The position numbers were made by a program, and so were the translations under genes. Below the pieces are notes generated by a model. It made no database searches, had not been told where the DNA came from, and saw only the letters and a list, made by a program, of their open reading frames with translations. 12,837 nt of DNA, from NCBI GenBank assembly GCA_017354515.1, contig JAFMQT010000079.1:1-12837 (forward strand), written 5' to 3'. This document shows positions 1 through 5,808 of this stretch, piece by piece. The stretch comes from Nocardia sp. Lineage in GTDB: Bacteria; Actinomycetota; Actinomycetes; Mycobacteriales; Mycobacteriaceae. The number at the start of each line of letters is the position of its first letter. The first letter of the stretch is position 1.

Positions 1-609
1 CAGGATTTCCGGGTCGATGACCAAACCCGCCCCCAACAGCAACTGCTCCCCGGGCTCGAGCACCTCGCGCACGCCGGTCAGGAACCGAGCGCGTTCCTCG
101 GGCACCAGATTGCCGATGGTCCCACCGAGGAACGCGATCATCCGGCGACCGCCGCGCGGCAGATCGCGCAGGGTTTCGGTGAAGTCGCTGACCACGCCGT
201 GCACCGCGAGCCGCGGGAACTCCGCGCCCACCCGTGCGGCCGCCTGCCGCAGCGCGGACGCCGAGACATCCTGCGGGACATAGGTCTTCAGCGGCCCCTC
301 GGACTGCAGGGCCGACAGTAGCAGCCTGGTCTTGTCCGCCGAACCGGCTCCCAGCTCGACCAGCACCTCGGCCTGCGCGATACCCGCGATCTCCCCGACG
401 ACCCGCTCCAGCAGTGCCCGTTCGGTGCGGGTCGGGTAGTACTCCGGCAATGCGGTGATCGCCTCGAACAGTTCACTGCCGCGCGCATCGTAGAACCATT
501 TGGGCGGCAACGATTTCGGCGTGGCGGTCAGCCCGATACGGGCGTCCGAGCGCAGCGCGGCGGCCATATCCGCATCGGTGAGATGGATATCCAGCGTCGG
601 TTCGATCAT
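1..609 (-). CDS. egtD: EgtD, L-histidine N-alpha-methyltransferase (partial, C-terminus off the left edge)
   Basis: SAM-dependent enzyme that trimethylates the alpha-amino group of histidine to hercynine, the first step of ergothioneine synthesis in the cytoplasm. The ATG at 609 overlaps the egtC stop (ATGA), and 203 of about 320 residues are in the window. Visible family signatures are the N-terminal APKSLPPKWFYD-like block (here TPKSLPPKWFYD, 30-41), LPEYYPTRTE (54-63), the SAM-binding VELGAGS (84-90), the SDF motif with Asp142, and GGTIGNL with Asn167. Tyr40, Tyr57 and Asn167 match histidine-binding positions I recall from the mycobacterial enzyme. The motif normally read as GTDLVKD is GAGLVID here (193-199), so an Asp and a Lys are lost. 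It is the last visible gene of the egtABCD operon. The family call is very secure; full activity is not, given the motif change and missing C-terminus. Confidence 0.95.
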   Translation of the reverse strand, partial: MIEPTLDIHLTDADMAAALRSDARIGLTATPKSLPPKWFYDARGSELFEAITALPEYYPTRTERALLERVVGEIAGIAQAEVLVELGAGSADKTRLLLSALQSEGPLKTYVPQDVSASALRQAAARVGAEFPRLAVHGVVSDFTETLRDLPRGGRRMIAFLGGTIGNLVPEERARFLTGVREVLEPGEQLLLGAGLVIDPEIL

Positions 610-1442
610 GTACGGGCCCTTTCGGATTCGTCAGGTACGCGGGCAGGTTCCAGGGGTTCGACATTCAGAGGTTCGATGTCCAGGGGTTCGATACCGAGCC
701 GACCGGGACGGGCCAGGACCAGCTGACGGTCCGCGATGGAATTCCAGCGCGGGTCGTCGTCGTAGGGTTCGGAGGCGATCACGGCGATATCGTCGGTGAC
801 CAGCACCGACAGCGCGTGATAGACGGCTGTGGCCCACAGGGTCTCGCCATCGGACAGCAAGAGGTTCACTCTCGCGTCCGGCGCGTAGTCCAGTACCGTC
901 CGCACCAGATCACCCAGTACTTCCCGGGGCTCACCTCCCCTGAAGCCGTCCCGATCGCGATCGTGATCGGTCAAGGCGGCGTGCAGGATCACCCACAGCG
1001 CGGCCGAATCGGTGCCGGATTCGGCGTGCAGCAGATCCGGGGCACCGAATCGCTTCGCGACCTCCGGCAGGACCGTCCGCCAGTGCGGGATGACCCCGTT
1101 GTGGCTGAACGCCCACCGCCCGTCTACGAACGGCGCGCAGGCGGAGCGCTCCACCGGCATACCGACCGTCGCCGAGCGCACGGCGGCCAGCACCGCGGTC
1201 GAGGACAGTTGCGGCAGCACCTCGTCCACGGCCGGATCGGACCAGATCGGCGCGGCATTGCGGTAGCGGGAGGCGCCACCTCCCGGCGGCCACCAGGCCA
1301 CCCCGAAGCCGTCCGCGTTGACGGTCCCGCCGCCGCGCATATCCCTGGGCGCCCAGGACTGGGTGCGCAGCGAATGCGTTCCCCGGGTGAGTATTTCACC
1401 GACCGGCGCGGCTGGTCCCAGATAACCGAGGTGCCGGCACAT
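606..1442 (-). CDS. egtC: EgtC, ergothioneine pathway gamma-glutamyl amidohydrolase
   Basis: Ntn-hydrolase (class II glutamine amidotransferase fold) that removes glutamate from gamma-glutamyl-hercynylcysteine sulfoxide made by EgtB. I place the start at the ATG at 1442, not the ATG two codons upstream, because the family needs Cys2 exposed as N-terminal nucleophile and the protein then begins MCRHLGYLG. This ATG overlaps the egtB stop by one base (TGATG), implying translational coupling. Other Ntn landmarks are VNADGFGVAWW (41-51), AAVRSAT (86-92), FSHNG (112-116) and SEPYDDDP (224-231). At 278 residues it is longer than the roughly 227-residue mycobacterial protein: it has an insertion around 155-175 rich in Asp and Arg and a C-terminal tail (about 249-278) carrying the pentapeptide repeat IEPLD-IEPLN-VEPLE. 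The tail is probably not catalytic. Function is assigned by motifs plus operon position. Confidence 0.95.
   Translation of the reverse strand: MCRHLGYLGPAAPVGEILTRGTHSLRTQSWAPRDMRGGGTVNADGFGVAWWPPGGGASRYRNAAPIWSDPAVDEVLPQLSSTAVLAAVRSATVGMPVERSACAPFVDGRWAFSHNGVIPHWRTVLPEVAKRFGAPDLLHAESGTDSAALWVILHAALTDHDRDRDGFRGGEPREVLGDLVRTVLDYAPDARVNLLLSDGETLWATAVYHALSVLVTDDIAVIASEPYDDDPRWNSIADRQLVLARPGRLGIEPLDIEPLNVEPLEPARVPDESERART
651..695. repeat. Three tandem 15-bp units at the 3' end of egtC
   Basis: Three head-to-tail 15-bp units lie at 651-665 (CAGGGGTTCGACATT), 666-680 (CAGAGGTTCGATGTC) and 681-695 (CAGGGGTTCGATACC). They differ at a few positions only. The period is a multiple of three, so the repeat stays in frame and encodes the IEPL(D/N) pentapeptide tail of EgtC. 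It looks like a slippage-type expansion of an original C-terminal motif. Confidence 0.9.
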
Positions 1443-2797
1443 CAGCATTCGTCCGGGCGCAGATCACGGGCCAGGCGGAAACCGGCGAAGATCTGCCGGC
1501 GAATCGGATGATCCCAGTTGCGGAAGGTGCCGCGGCAGGCCACCGGATCGGTGCCGAAGCTCCCGCCGCGCAGCATCCGGTAGTCGCCGCCGAAGAACAC
1601 CTCGGAGTATTCGCGGTACGGGAAGGCTTCGAAACCCGGATACGATTCGAATCCCGACGCGGTCCACTCCCAGACATCGCCGATCAGCTGATGCACCCCG
1701 GCCGGTGAGGCCCCGGCGGGATAGGCGCCCACCTCGGCCGGTTCCAGATGGCGCTGGCCGAGATTCGCGGTGGTCTCGCCCGGTTCCTCGGCGCCCCAAG
1801 GATATCGGCGCGAGATTCCGGTGGCCGGATCGAAACGTGCGGCCTTCTCCCATTCCGCTTCGGTGGGCAGGCGTTTGCCGGCCCAGTTGGCATAAGCCTG
1901 TGCCTCGAACCAGCACACGTGCACCACCGGCTGCCGCGGACGGACCGGGGTCAGCGTCCCGAAAACTCGCCGCCACCAGGTGTTGTCATGCGCGCGCTGC
2001 CAGAACTGCGGCGCGGTGAGACCGGCCTCGACCCGATACGCCCAGCCGCGCGTCGACCACAGTTCGGGCCTGCGATAGCCGCCGTCCTCGATGAACTCCA
2101 GATACTGGGCGTTGGTCACCGGCGCCGCGTCGATCGCGAATCCCGGAATGTCGACCTTATGGGCGGGGCGTTCATTGTCCAGCGCCCATGGATCGTCGGA
2201 GGTCCCCATGGTGAACTCCCCACCCGGAATGACGATGTCGCCGGTTACCGGCGTCCGCGCGGCGGGGGCGGGTGCGGCGGTCAGGACCGCCGGCCCTTGG
2301 CGCAGCTGATGGGTGGCCAGCATGGTCTCGGCGTGCTGCTGCTCGTGCTGAGCGATCATGCCGAAGGCGAAACCGTTGTGCACCAGTCGTTCTCCCCGCA
2401 GCGGACTGTCCCGCAGGACCTCCAGGGACCGCCGGCGCACCGCGGCCACGTAATCGCGGGCCTGCTCCGGGCCCAGTAGCGGGAGCGCCGGGCGGTCGGC
2501 CCGGGGGTGACGGAAGGCGTCGTAGAGGTTATCGATATCGGCGCGCACCGCGCCACGCTCGCCGACCGTGCGTACCAGCCACAGATCCTCCTGATTGCCG
2601 ATATGGGCCAGATCCCACACCAGCGGGCTCATCAGTGGTGAATGCTGCGCGGTCAGATCCTGCTCGCCGACCGAATCGGTGAGGACTTGTGTGCGGGCGC
2701 GGGCGCGGACCAGCACCTCCTCGATCCGCTCCCGCAGGTCTTCGCACCGGGCCCCCTCGGTGTCGGCCGCCTGATCGCTTCCCGTATCCAGAGTCAT
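1442..2797 (-). CDS. egtB: EgtB, hercynine-cysteine sulfoxide synthase
   Basis: Non-heme iron enzyme that uses O2 to join gamma-Glu-Cys to hercynine, giving the C-S bonded sulfoxide. The N-terminal DinB-like domain supplies the iron ligands: His65 in WDLAHIG and His151/His155 in HEQQH. Gln154 matches a hercynine-contacting Gln I recall from the mycobacterial enzyme. The C-terminal FGE-sulfatase domain shows GGEFTMG, DNERPAH, RLPTEAEWEKA, GDVWEWT, a Tyr in PYREY (about 394, probably the active-site Tyr) and NWDHPIRRQ (Asp429, likely substrate binding). I chose the ATG at 2797 because GGGAG lies 7 bases upstream; an in-frame ATG at 2815 would add six residues. At 451 residues it is slightly longer than the mycobacterial protein. 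It starts 58 bases after egtA and overlaps egtC by one base. Its partners in the operon argue for the gamma-Glu-Cys-using EgtB type, not the cysteine-using Egt1 type. Confidence 0.96.
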   Translation of the reverse strand: MTLDTGSDQAADTEGARCEDLRERIEEVLVRARARTQVLTDSVGEQDLTAQHSPLMSPLVWDLAHIGNQEDLWLVRTVGERGAVRADIDNLYDAFRHPRADRPALPLLGPEQARDYVAAVRRRSLEVLRDSPLRGERLVHNGFAFGMIAQHEQQHAETMLATHQLRQGPAVLTAAPAPAARTPVTGDIVIPGGEFTMGTSDDPWALDNERPAHKVDIPGFAIDAAPVTNAQYLEFIEDGGYRRPELWSTRGWAYRVEAGLTAPQFWQRAHDNTWWRRVFGTLTPVRPRQPVVHVCWFEAQAYANWAGKRLPTEAEWEKAARFDPATGISRRYPWGAEEPGETTANLGQRHLEPAEVGAYPAGASPAGVHQLIGDVWEWTASGFESYPGFEAFPYREYSEVFFGGDYRMLRGGSFGTDPVACRGTFRNWDHPIRRQIFAGFRLARDLRPDEC

Positions 2798-2804
2798 GGG
2801 TTCA

Positions 2805-2809
2805 CTCCC
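2805..2809 (-). promoter_or_regulatory. Ribosome binding site of egtB
   Basis: GGGAG on the minus strand, 7 bases before the ATG at 2797. This spacing favours that start over the upstream in-frame ATG at 2815. Confidence 0.65.
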
Positions 2810-2837
2810 AACCATCGCACCGGACTTCCCGCTGTGT

Positions 2838-2873
2838 TTATTCGCCGGCTGTCGTTCATTGGCCGGCTGTCAT
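2838..2873. repeat. 18-bp tandem duplication spanning the egtA stop codon
   Basis: On the minus strand, 2873-2856 reads ATGACAGCCGGCCAATGA and 2855-2838 reads ACGACAGCCGGCGAATAA; 15 of 18 bases match. The first unit encodes the last residues of EgtA (M-T-A-G-Q) and its TGA. The second unit is in the same frame, would read T-T-A-G-E, and ends in a second stop, TAA. The duplication therefore copied the gene end including its stop codon and lies partly in the egtA-egtB spacer. Confidence 0.85.
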
Positions 2874-4142
2874 TTCGACGCCGTCCCCCGGCGCTCGTCC
2901 CCGCCGGCAGCGCCGCGCCGCGGCGGCAACCTGGTCGGCGGCCGCGCCGGTACCCGCGTTCTCCGCCGCGAGGGTCAGCAGATCGACTGCCGCCGAACGT
3001 ATTTCGTTATCCCGCAGACCGCAGCGAGCCGCCTGCGCCCAGTGGTCCGCCACCGGTTCGGCGATTCGATGCGCCTGGGCGATCACCTCCGGACTCGACA
3101 TCAGTGCGTCGATCACGTGGATCGGCACCTCCCACTGGTCCCCCGGCTGGGCGTCCAGATATCGGACCTCGAGGTGCCCGCACGCGCGCACGGGCGGGAA
3201 GATCGTGGTCAGGTGGTAGTCGAGGTCGGCGGATTCGGGCCGGCGGCCGACCTCCTCATCGAGCGCACCGCACAACCAGTCCGCGAAACTCGCGCCCGGC
3301 GGGGCGGCCCAGTCGGCCTCACCGTCGCCCTGAGCCCCGGTGGCGCGCACGCACAGCAGTGGAACATCCAATGCCCAGCGCCCGTACTCGCCGACCGGAT
3401 CGGCCCAACTGTGCACCGGCGGGCGGGTGCGGGTGTGATCCAGGCGCAACCAGGTCCGCATCCGCTGCGAGGCCCAGGTGCCGGCCGGGGCGCCGTGCAG
3501 CCGTGGGGAGCAGGCGAAGGCCGCCACCAATGCCGGCCCGATCGTATAGAGGGCGTTCCAGCGCGCGGCAATCTCGGACCGATCGCCGCCGGCATCCACG
3601 CTGACCTGGGTGGCGGCCGTATTGCACATCATGAGCTTGCCGTACGGGCCGATTCCGGCGAAACAACGTTCCATGGCGCGATAGCGCGGCAACCGCAGTA
3701 ATCGGCGGGCGCGCCGATCGGCGTCGGCGGCGGCCGAAATCATCCGGATCGAATGCTTGCCGAGAAGTCTGTCCAGGAATCGCGAATCCTCGCGGAGCCG
3801 CCGGCACAGCTGGGTGGCGTCGTCGCAGGGGGTGCTGGACAGTTCGATCTGACCGCCGGGCTCGAGGGTGATCCGGCTGCCGCCGGGAAGTTCCGAGGCC
3901 GGGGAATCGGGAGAGATGGATCGCGGCGCGTAGGGACCGAGCGCATCCGCCAGCACCGCCAGATTCGGACGCGAATCCGACGCCGAAGACTCCACCCGCG
4001 CGGTGAGCCACTCCAATTCGGCGCCGATCAGTCTGGGCGGGCCCTGTTTGAAGCACACGCCGCCGATATAGGCCTCCGCGGCCGCCCGCGAGGACAGCTC
4101 GGCCCCCGCGCCGACCGGCGTCGAATCCACCGTGACCGCCAT
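2856..4142 (-). CDS. egtA: EgtA, glutamate-cysteine ligase of the ergothioneine pathway
   Basis: ATP-dependent ligase of the GCS2 family that makes gamma-L-glutamyl-L-cysteine, the sulfur donor for EgtB. The open frame runs far upstream (to 5330) opposite the next gene, but the real start is the ATG at 4142: GGAGG lies 5 bases before it and the resulting 428 residues match the usual family length. Motifs seen are GAELEWLT (40-47), LEPGGQIELS (93-102), MMCNTAATQVSVDAG (171-185), SWADPVGEYG (245-254) and HLEVRYLDAQPGDQW (323-337). It is the first gene of the egtABCD operon, with egtB beginning 58 bases downstream. Actinobacteria of this type make mycothiol and not glutathione, so the product is expected to feed ergothioneine. 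The stop codon lies in an 18-bp tandem duplication that supplies a second in-frame stop. Confidence 0.94.
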   Translation of the reverse strand: MAVTVDSTPVGAGAELSSRAAAEAYIGGVCFKQGPPRLIGAELEWLTARVESSASDSRPNLAVLADALGPYAPRSISPDSPASELPGGSRITLEPGGQIELSSTPCDDATQLCRRLREDSRFLDRLLGKHSIRMISAAADADRRARRLLRLPRYRAMERCFAGIGPYGKLMMCNTAATQVSVDAGGDRSEIAARWNALYTIGPALVAAFACSPRLHGAPAGTWASQRMRTWLRLDHTRTRPPVHSWADPVGEYGRWALDVPLLCVRATGAQGDGEADWAAPPGASFADWLCGALDEEVGRRPESADLDYHLTTIFPPVRACGHLEVRYLDAQPGDQWEVPIHVIDALMSSPEVIAQAHRIAEPVADHWAQAARCGLRDNEIRSAAVDLLTLAAENAGTGAAADQVAAAARRCRRGRAPGDGVEMTAGQ

Positions 4143-4147
4143 GCCAA

Positions 4148-4152
4148 CCTCC
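4148..4152 (-). promoter_or_regulatory. Ribosome binding site of egtA
   Basis: GGAGG on the minus strand, 5 bases before the ATG at 4142. It is the strongest Shine-Dalgarno match in the window and fixes the egtA start within a much longer open frame. Confidence 0.8.
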
Positions 4153-4279
4153 GATCGACCGCCGGATCCGTACGCACCCGGGGCCGGTATCGCGTATAGC
4201 TGTGTCCGCGGACCCGGCCGTATCTTCCGCAGACTCGATCCAGGGTAGCCGCGACGGCGGACAGAAATCTCGAACAACA

Positions 4280-4298
4280 GGTGAATGCACTGTTCACC
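4280..4298. promoter_or_regulatory. Operator-like inverted repeat, GGTGAA-N7-TTCACC
   Basis: Perfect 6-bp arms (GGTGAA at 4280-4285, TTCACC at 4293-4298) separated by 7 bases (TGCACTG). Size and symmetry fit a dimeric repressor site such as those of TetR-family proteins. It lies in the divergent region, 138 bases upstream of egtA and 64 bases upstream of the proposed start of the EgtE-like gene. No regulator gene is visible in the window. Confidence 0.45.
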
Positions 4299-4361
4299 GG
4301 CGAACGTCCCGAACGCGGCGACGGCCCACCGGCGCCCGCTGTCCGACGCCGGTCGCCCGAT

Positions 4362-5579
4362 ATGCCTTACCGTCGCTATGTGCTCGATATCGACCGCCTG
4401 CGCGCCGACATCCCCGCCTACTCCGATACCACCGGCCAGTCCCCGGTATTTCTGGACAGCGCGGGATCCTCGCTCCCGCCGCGCGTGGTGCTGGACACCG
4501 TCATCTCCCATCTGCGCCGTGAGGCCGAGATCGGCGGCTACCGCGCGGCGGCCGAACGGCTCGACGACCTCGACGCCGCCAGGTCCGATATCGCCACGCT
4601 GATCAACGCCGCCCCCGCCTCGATCGCCCTGAGTGACAGCGCGTCCCGATCCTGGTCGGACTTCTTTTACTCCGTCCCGCTCGAGCCCGAGGATCGGATT
4701 CTGATCTCGGGATCCGACTACGCCTCCAATGCCATCGCGGCCCTGCAGCGGGCCCGGGTCACCGGCGCCACCGTGGAAACCATTCCCAGCGACTCCACTG
4801 GGCAGCTGGATCTCGAGGCCCTCGCCGATATGGTCGACGACCGCGTGAAACTGGTGTCGCTGCTGCATGTTCCGACCAATGGCGGGCTGATCAATCCGGT
4901 CGCCGAGGCCACCGCGATCGCCCATCGCGTCGGCGCCCTGGTCCTGCTGGACGCCTGCCAGGCGGTCGGTCAGATCGACATCGATGTCACCGACCTCGGC
5001 GTCGACGCCCTCTCGGCCACCGGTCGCAAATGGTTGCGCGGCCCGCGCGGCACCGGATTTCTGTATGTGCGCCCGGAGGTGTGCCGGGATCTCGAGCCCG
5101 GCCGTCTGGATCTGCGCGGCGCGGCCTGGATCGACCCCGCCGAATATCGCGTGGCCGACGATGCCACCCGATTCGAATTCTCGGAATGCGATGTCGCCGC
5201 GCGGCTGGGACTGGGCGCGGCGGTGCGCTATCTGCTGGATCTGGGCCCGGCAGCGGTCTATTCGGCGATCTCGGACAATGCCGAATATCTGCGGCTGCAC
5301 CTGCCCGGCATCCCCGGAGTCAGCGTGCACGATCTCGGCACCCGGTTCGCCGGAATCGTCTCGTTCACCGTCACCGGCCGCGATCCCCTCGAAATCCGTG
5401 ACCGGCTACGCGAATCCGATGTGACGATCACCGCCAGCCACCGCGCCTCGACGCTGCTGGATATGACCGCCCGCGGCCTGGACACGGTCTTGCGGGCGTC
5501 ACCGCACGCCTTCGTCAGTACGGGCGAACTGGACAGATTTCTCGACGCACTCGACGCCGCGATCACCCGCGGCGACTGA
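4362..5579 (+). CDS. EgtE-like PLP-dependent enzyme (aminotransferase class V fold), candidate hercynylcysteine sulfoxide lyase
   Basis: A fold-type I PLP enzyme of the aminotransferase class V/cysteine desulfurase group. With the ATG at 4362 it has 405 residues. FLDSAGSSLPP (30-40) is the N-terminal domain marker, Asp197 in LLDACQAVGQ should bind the PLP pyridine nitrogen, and Lys223 in SATGRKWLRGPRG is the Schiff-base lysine. HLRREAEIGGYRAA (50-63) resembles the segment HARHEAEVGGYVAA that I recall from mycobacterial EgtE, which cleaves hercynylcysteine sulfoxide to ergothioneine. Its position back-to-back with egtA supports that role. However, egtE commonly follows egtD, which lies off the left edge, so this could be a second paralogue or a related C-S lyase or desulfurase. 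Start is uncertain: GTG at 4281 and GTG at 4380 are in frame and none has a clear Shine-Dalgarno; 4281 would add a Pro/Arg-rich, non-conserved-looking leader. Confidence 0.75.
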   Translation: MPYRRYVLDIDRLRADIPAYSDTTGQSPVFLDSAGSSLPPRVVLDTVISHLRREAEIGGYRAAAERLDDLDAARSDIATLINAAPASIALSDSASRSWSDFFYSVPLEPEDRILISGSDYASNAIAALQRARVTGATVETIPSDSTGQLDLEALADMVDDRVKLVSLLHVPTNGGLINPVAEATAIAHRVGALVLLDACQAVGQIDIDVTDLGVDALSATGRKWLRGPRGTGFLYVRPEVCRDLEPGRLDLRGAAWIDPAEYRVADDATRFEFSECDVAARLGLGAAVRYLLDLGPAAVYSAISDNAEYLRLHLPGIPGVSVHDLGTRFAGIVSFTVTGRDPLEIRDRLRESDVTITASHRASTLLDMTARGLDTVLRASPHAFVSTGELDRFLDALDAAITRGD

Positions 5580-5606
5580 GGCGGTATCGTCGGACTCCGC
5601 CGTCAC

Positions 5607-5621
5607 CGCCGGTCCCCGGCG
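5607..5621 (+). terminator. Possible hairpin terminator after the EgtE-like gene
   Basis: CGCCGG-TCC-CCGGCG forms a perfect 6-bp GC stem 28 bases past the stop codon. There is no T-run after it, and overlapping alternative pairings exist, so a termination role is a guess. Confidence 0.25.
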
Positions 5622-5663
5622 ATCGGCGGGCAGTGAACCCGGATGCCGATATCACCGTGTATC

Positions 5664-5709
5664 CGTATGTACAGCGCAAGCCGTCAGTACGTATTTCGTC
5701 AGTACAGCG
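5664..5709. repeat. Three copies of a CGT(A/C)(A/T)GTAC element upstream of the acyl-AMP ligase
   Basis: CGTATGTAC (5664-5672), CGTCAGTAC (5682-5690) and CGTCAGTAC (5697-5705) are direct repeats spaced 18 and 15 bases apart. The first and third are both followed by AGCG. They lie 104-145 bases before the GTG start of the acyl-AMP ligase, in a non-coding stretch, and may be repeated sites for a regulator. No clear -35/-10 pair is apparent nearby. Confidence 0.45.
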
Positions 5710-5796
5710 TTACCCGAACGATCACGCTCGGGCGCGGATCTGCCGCGCCCGCACAGCAGGTGGTGCAGGTGACCGGCCCGCGGGCCGGGCGAAGAC

Positions 5797-5801
5797 GGGA
5801 G
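5797..5801 (+). promoter_or_regulatory. Ribosome binding site of the acyl-AMP ligase gene
   Basis: GGGAG, 7 bases before the GTG at 5809. It supports this GTG over the in-frame ATG at 5830. Confidence 0.6.
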
Positions 5802-5808
5802 TTCGAGG

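Larger units (their letters stand above)
4143..4361. promoter_or_regulatory. Divergent control region between egtA and the EgtE-like gene
   Basis: This 219-base non-coding stretch separates the minus-strand egt operon from the plus-strand PLP enzyme, so both promoters should lie here. On the minus strand, TACCCT (4247-4242) and TATACG (4198-4193) resemble -10 boxes, but neither has a convincing -35 at normal spacing. A 19-bp inverted repeat at 4280-4298 is the clearest protein-binding candidate. I see no riboswitch-like fold. The region's role is inferred from gene orientation. Confidence 0.5.

Noticed and set aside
816..2479. Long plus-strand open frames opposite egtC and egtB (816-1511 and 1748-2479)
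   Set aside because: They are antisense shadows of well-supported genes, with low-complexity Arg/Gly/Pro-rich translations.
4281..4361. GTG at 4281 as start of the EgtE-like gene
   Set aside because: It would add a Pro/Arg-rich leader of 27 residues, it lies inside an inverted repeat, and no good ribosome binding site precedes it. It is not fully excluded.
4143..5330. The egtA reading frame stays open for another 396 codons upstream, opposite the EgtE-like gene
   Set aside because: GGAGG sits 5 bases before the ATG at 4142 and egtA then has normal length. The upstream part is the antisense of a convincing PLP-enzyme gene, a common effect of high-GC codon use.
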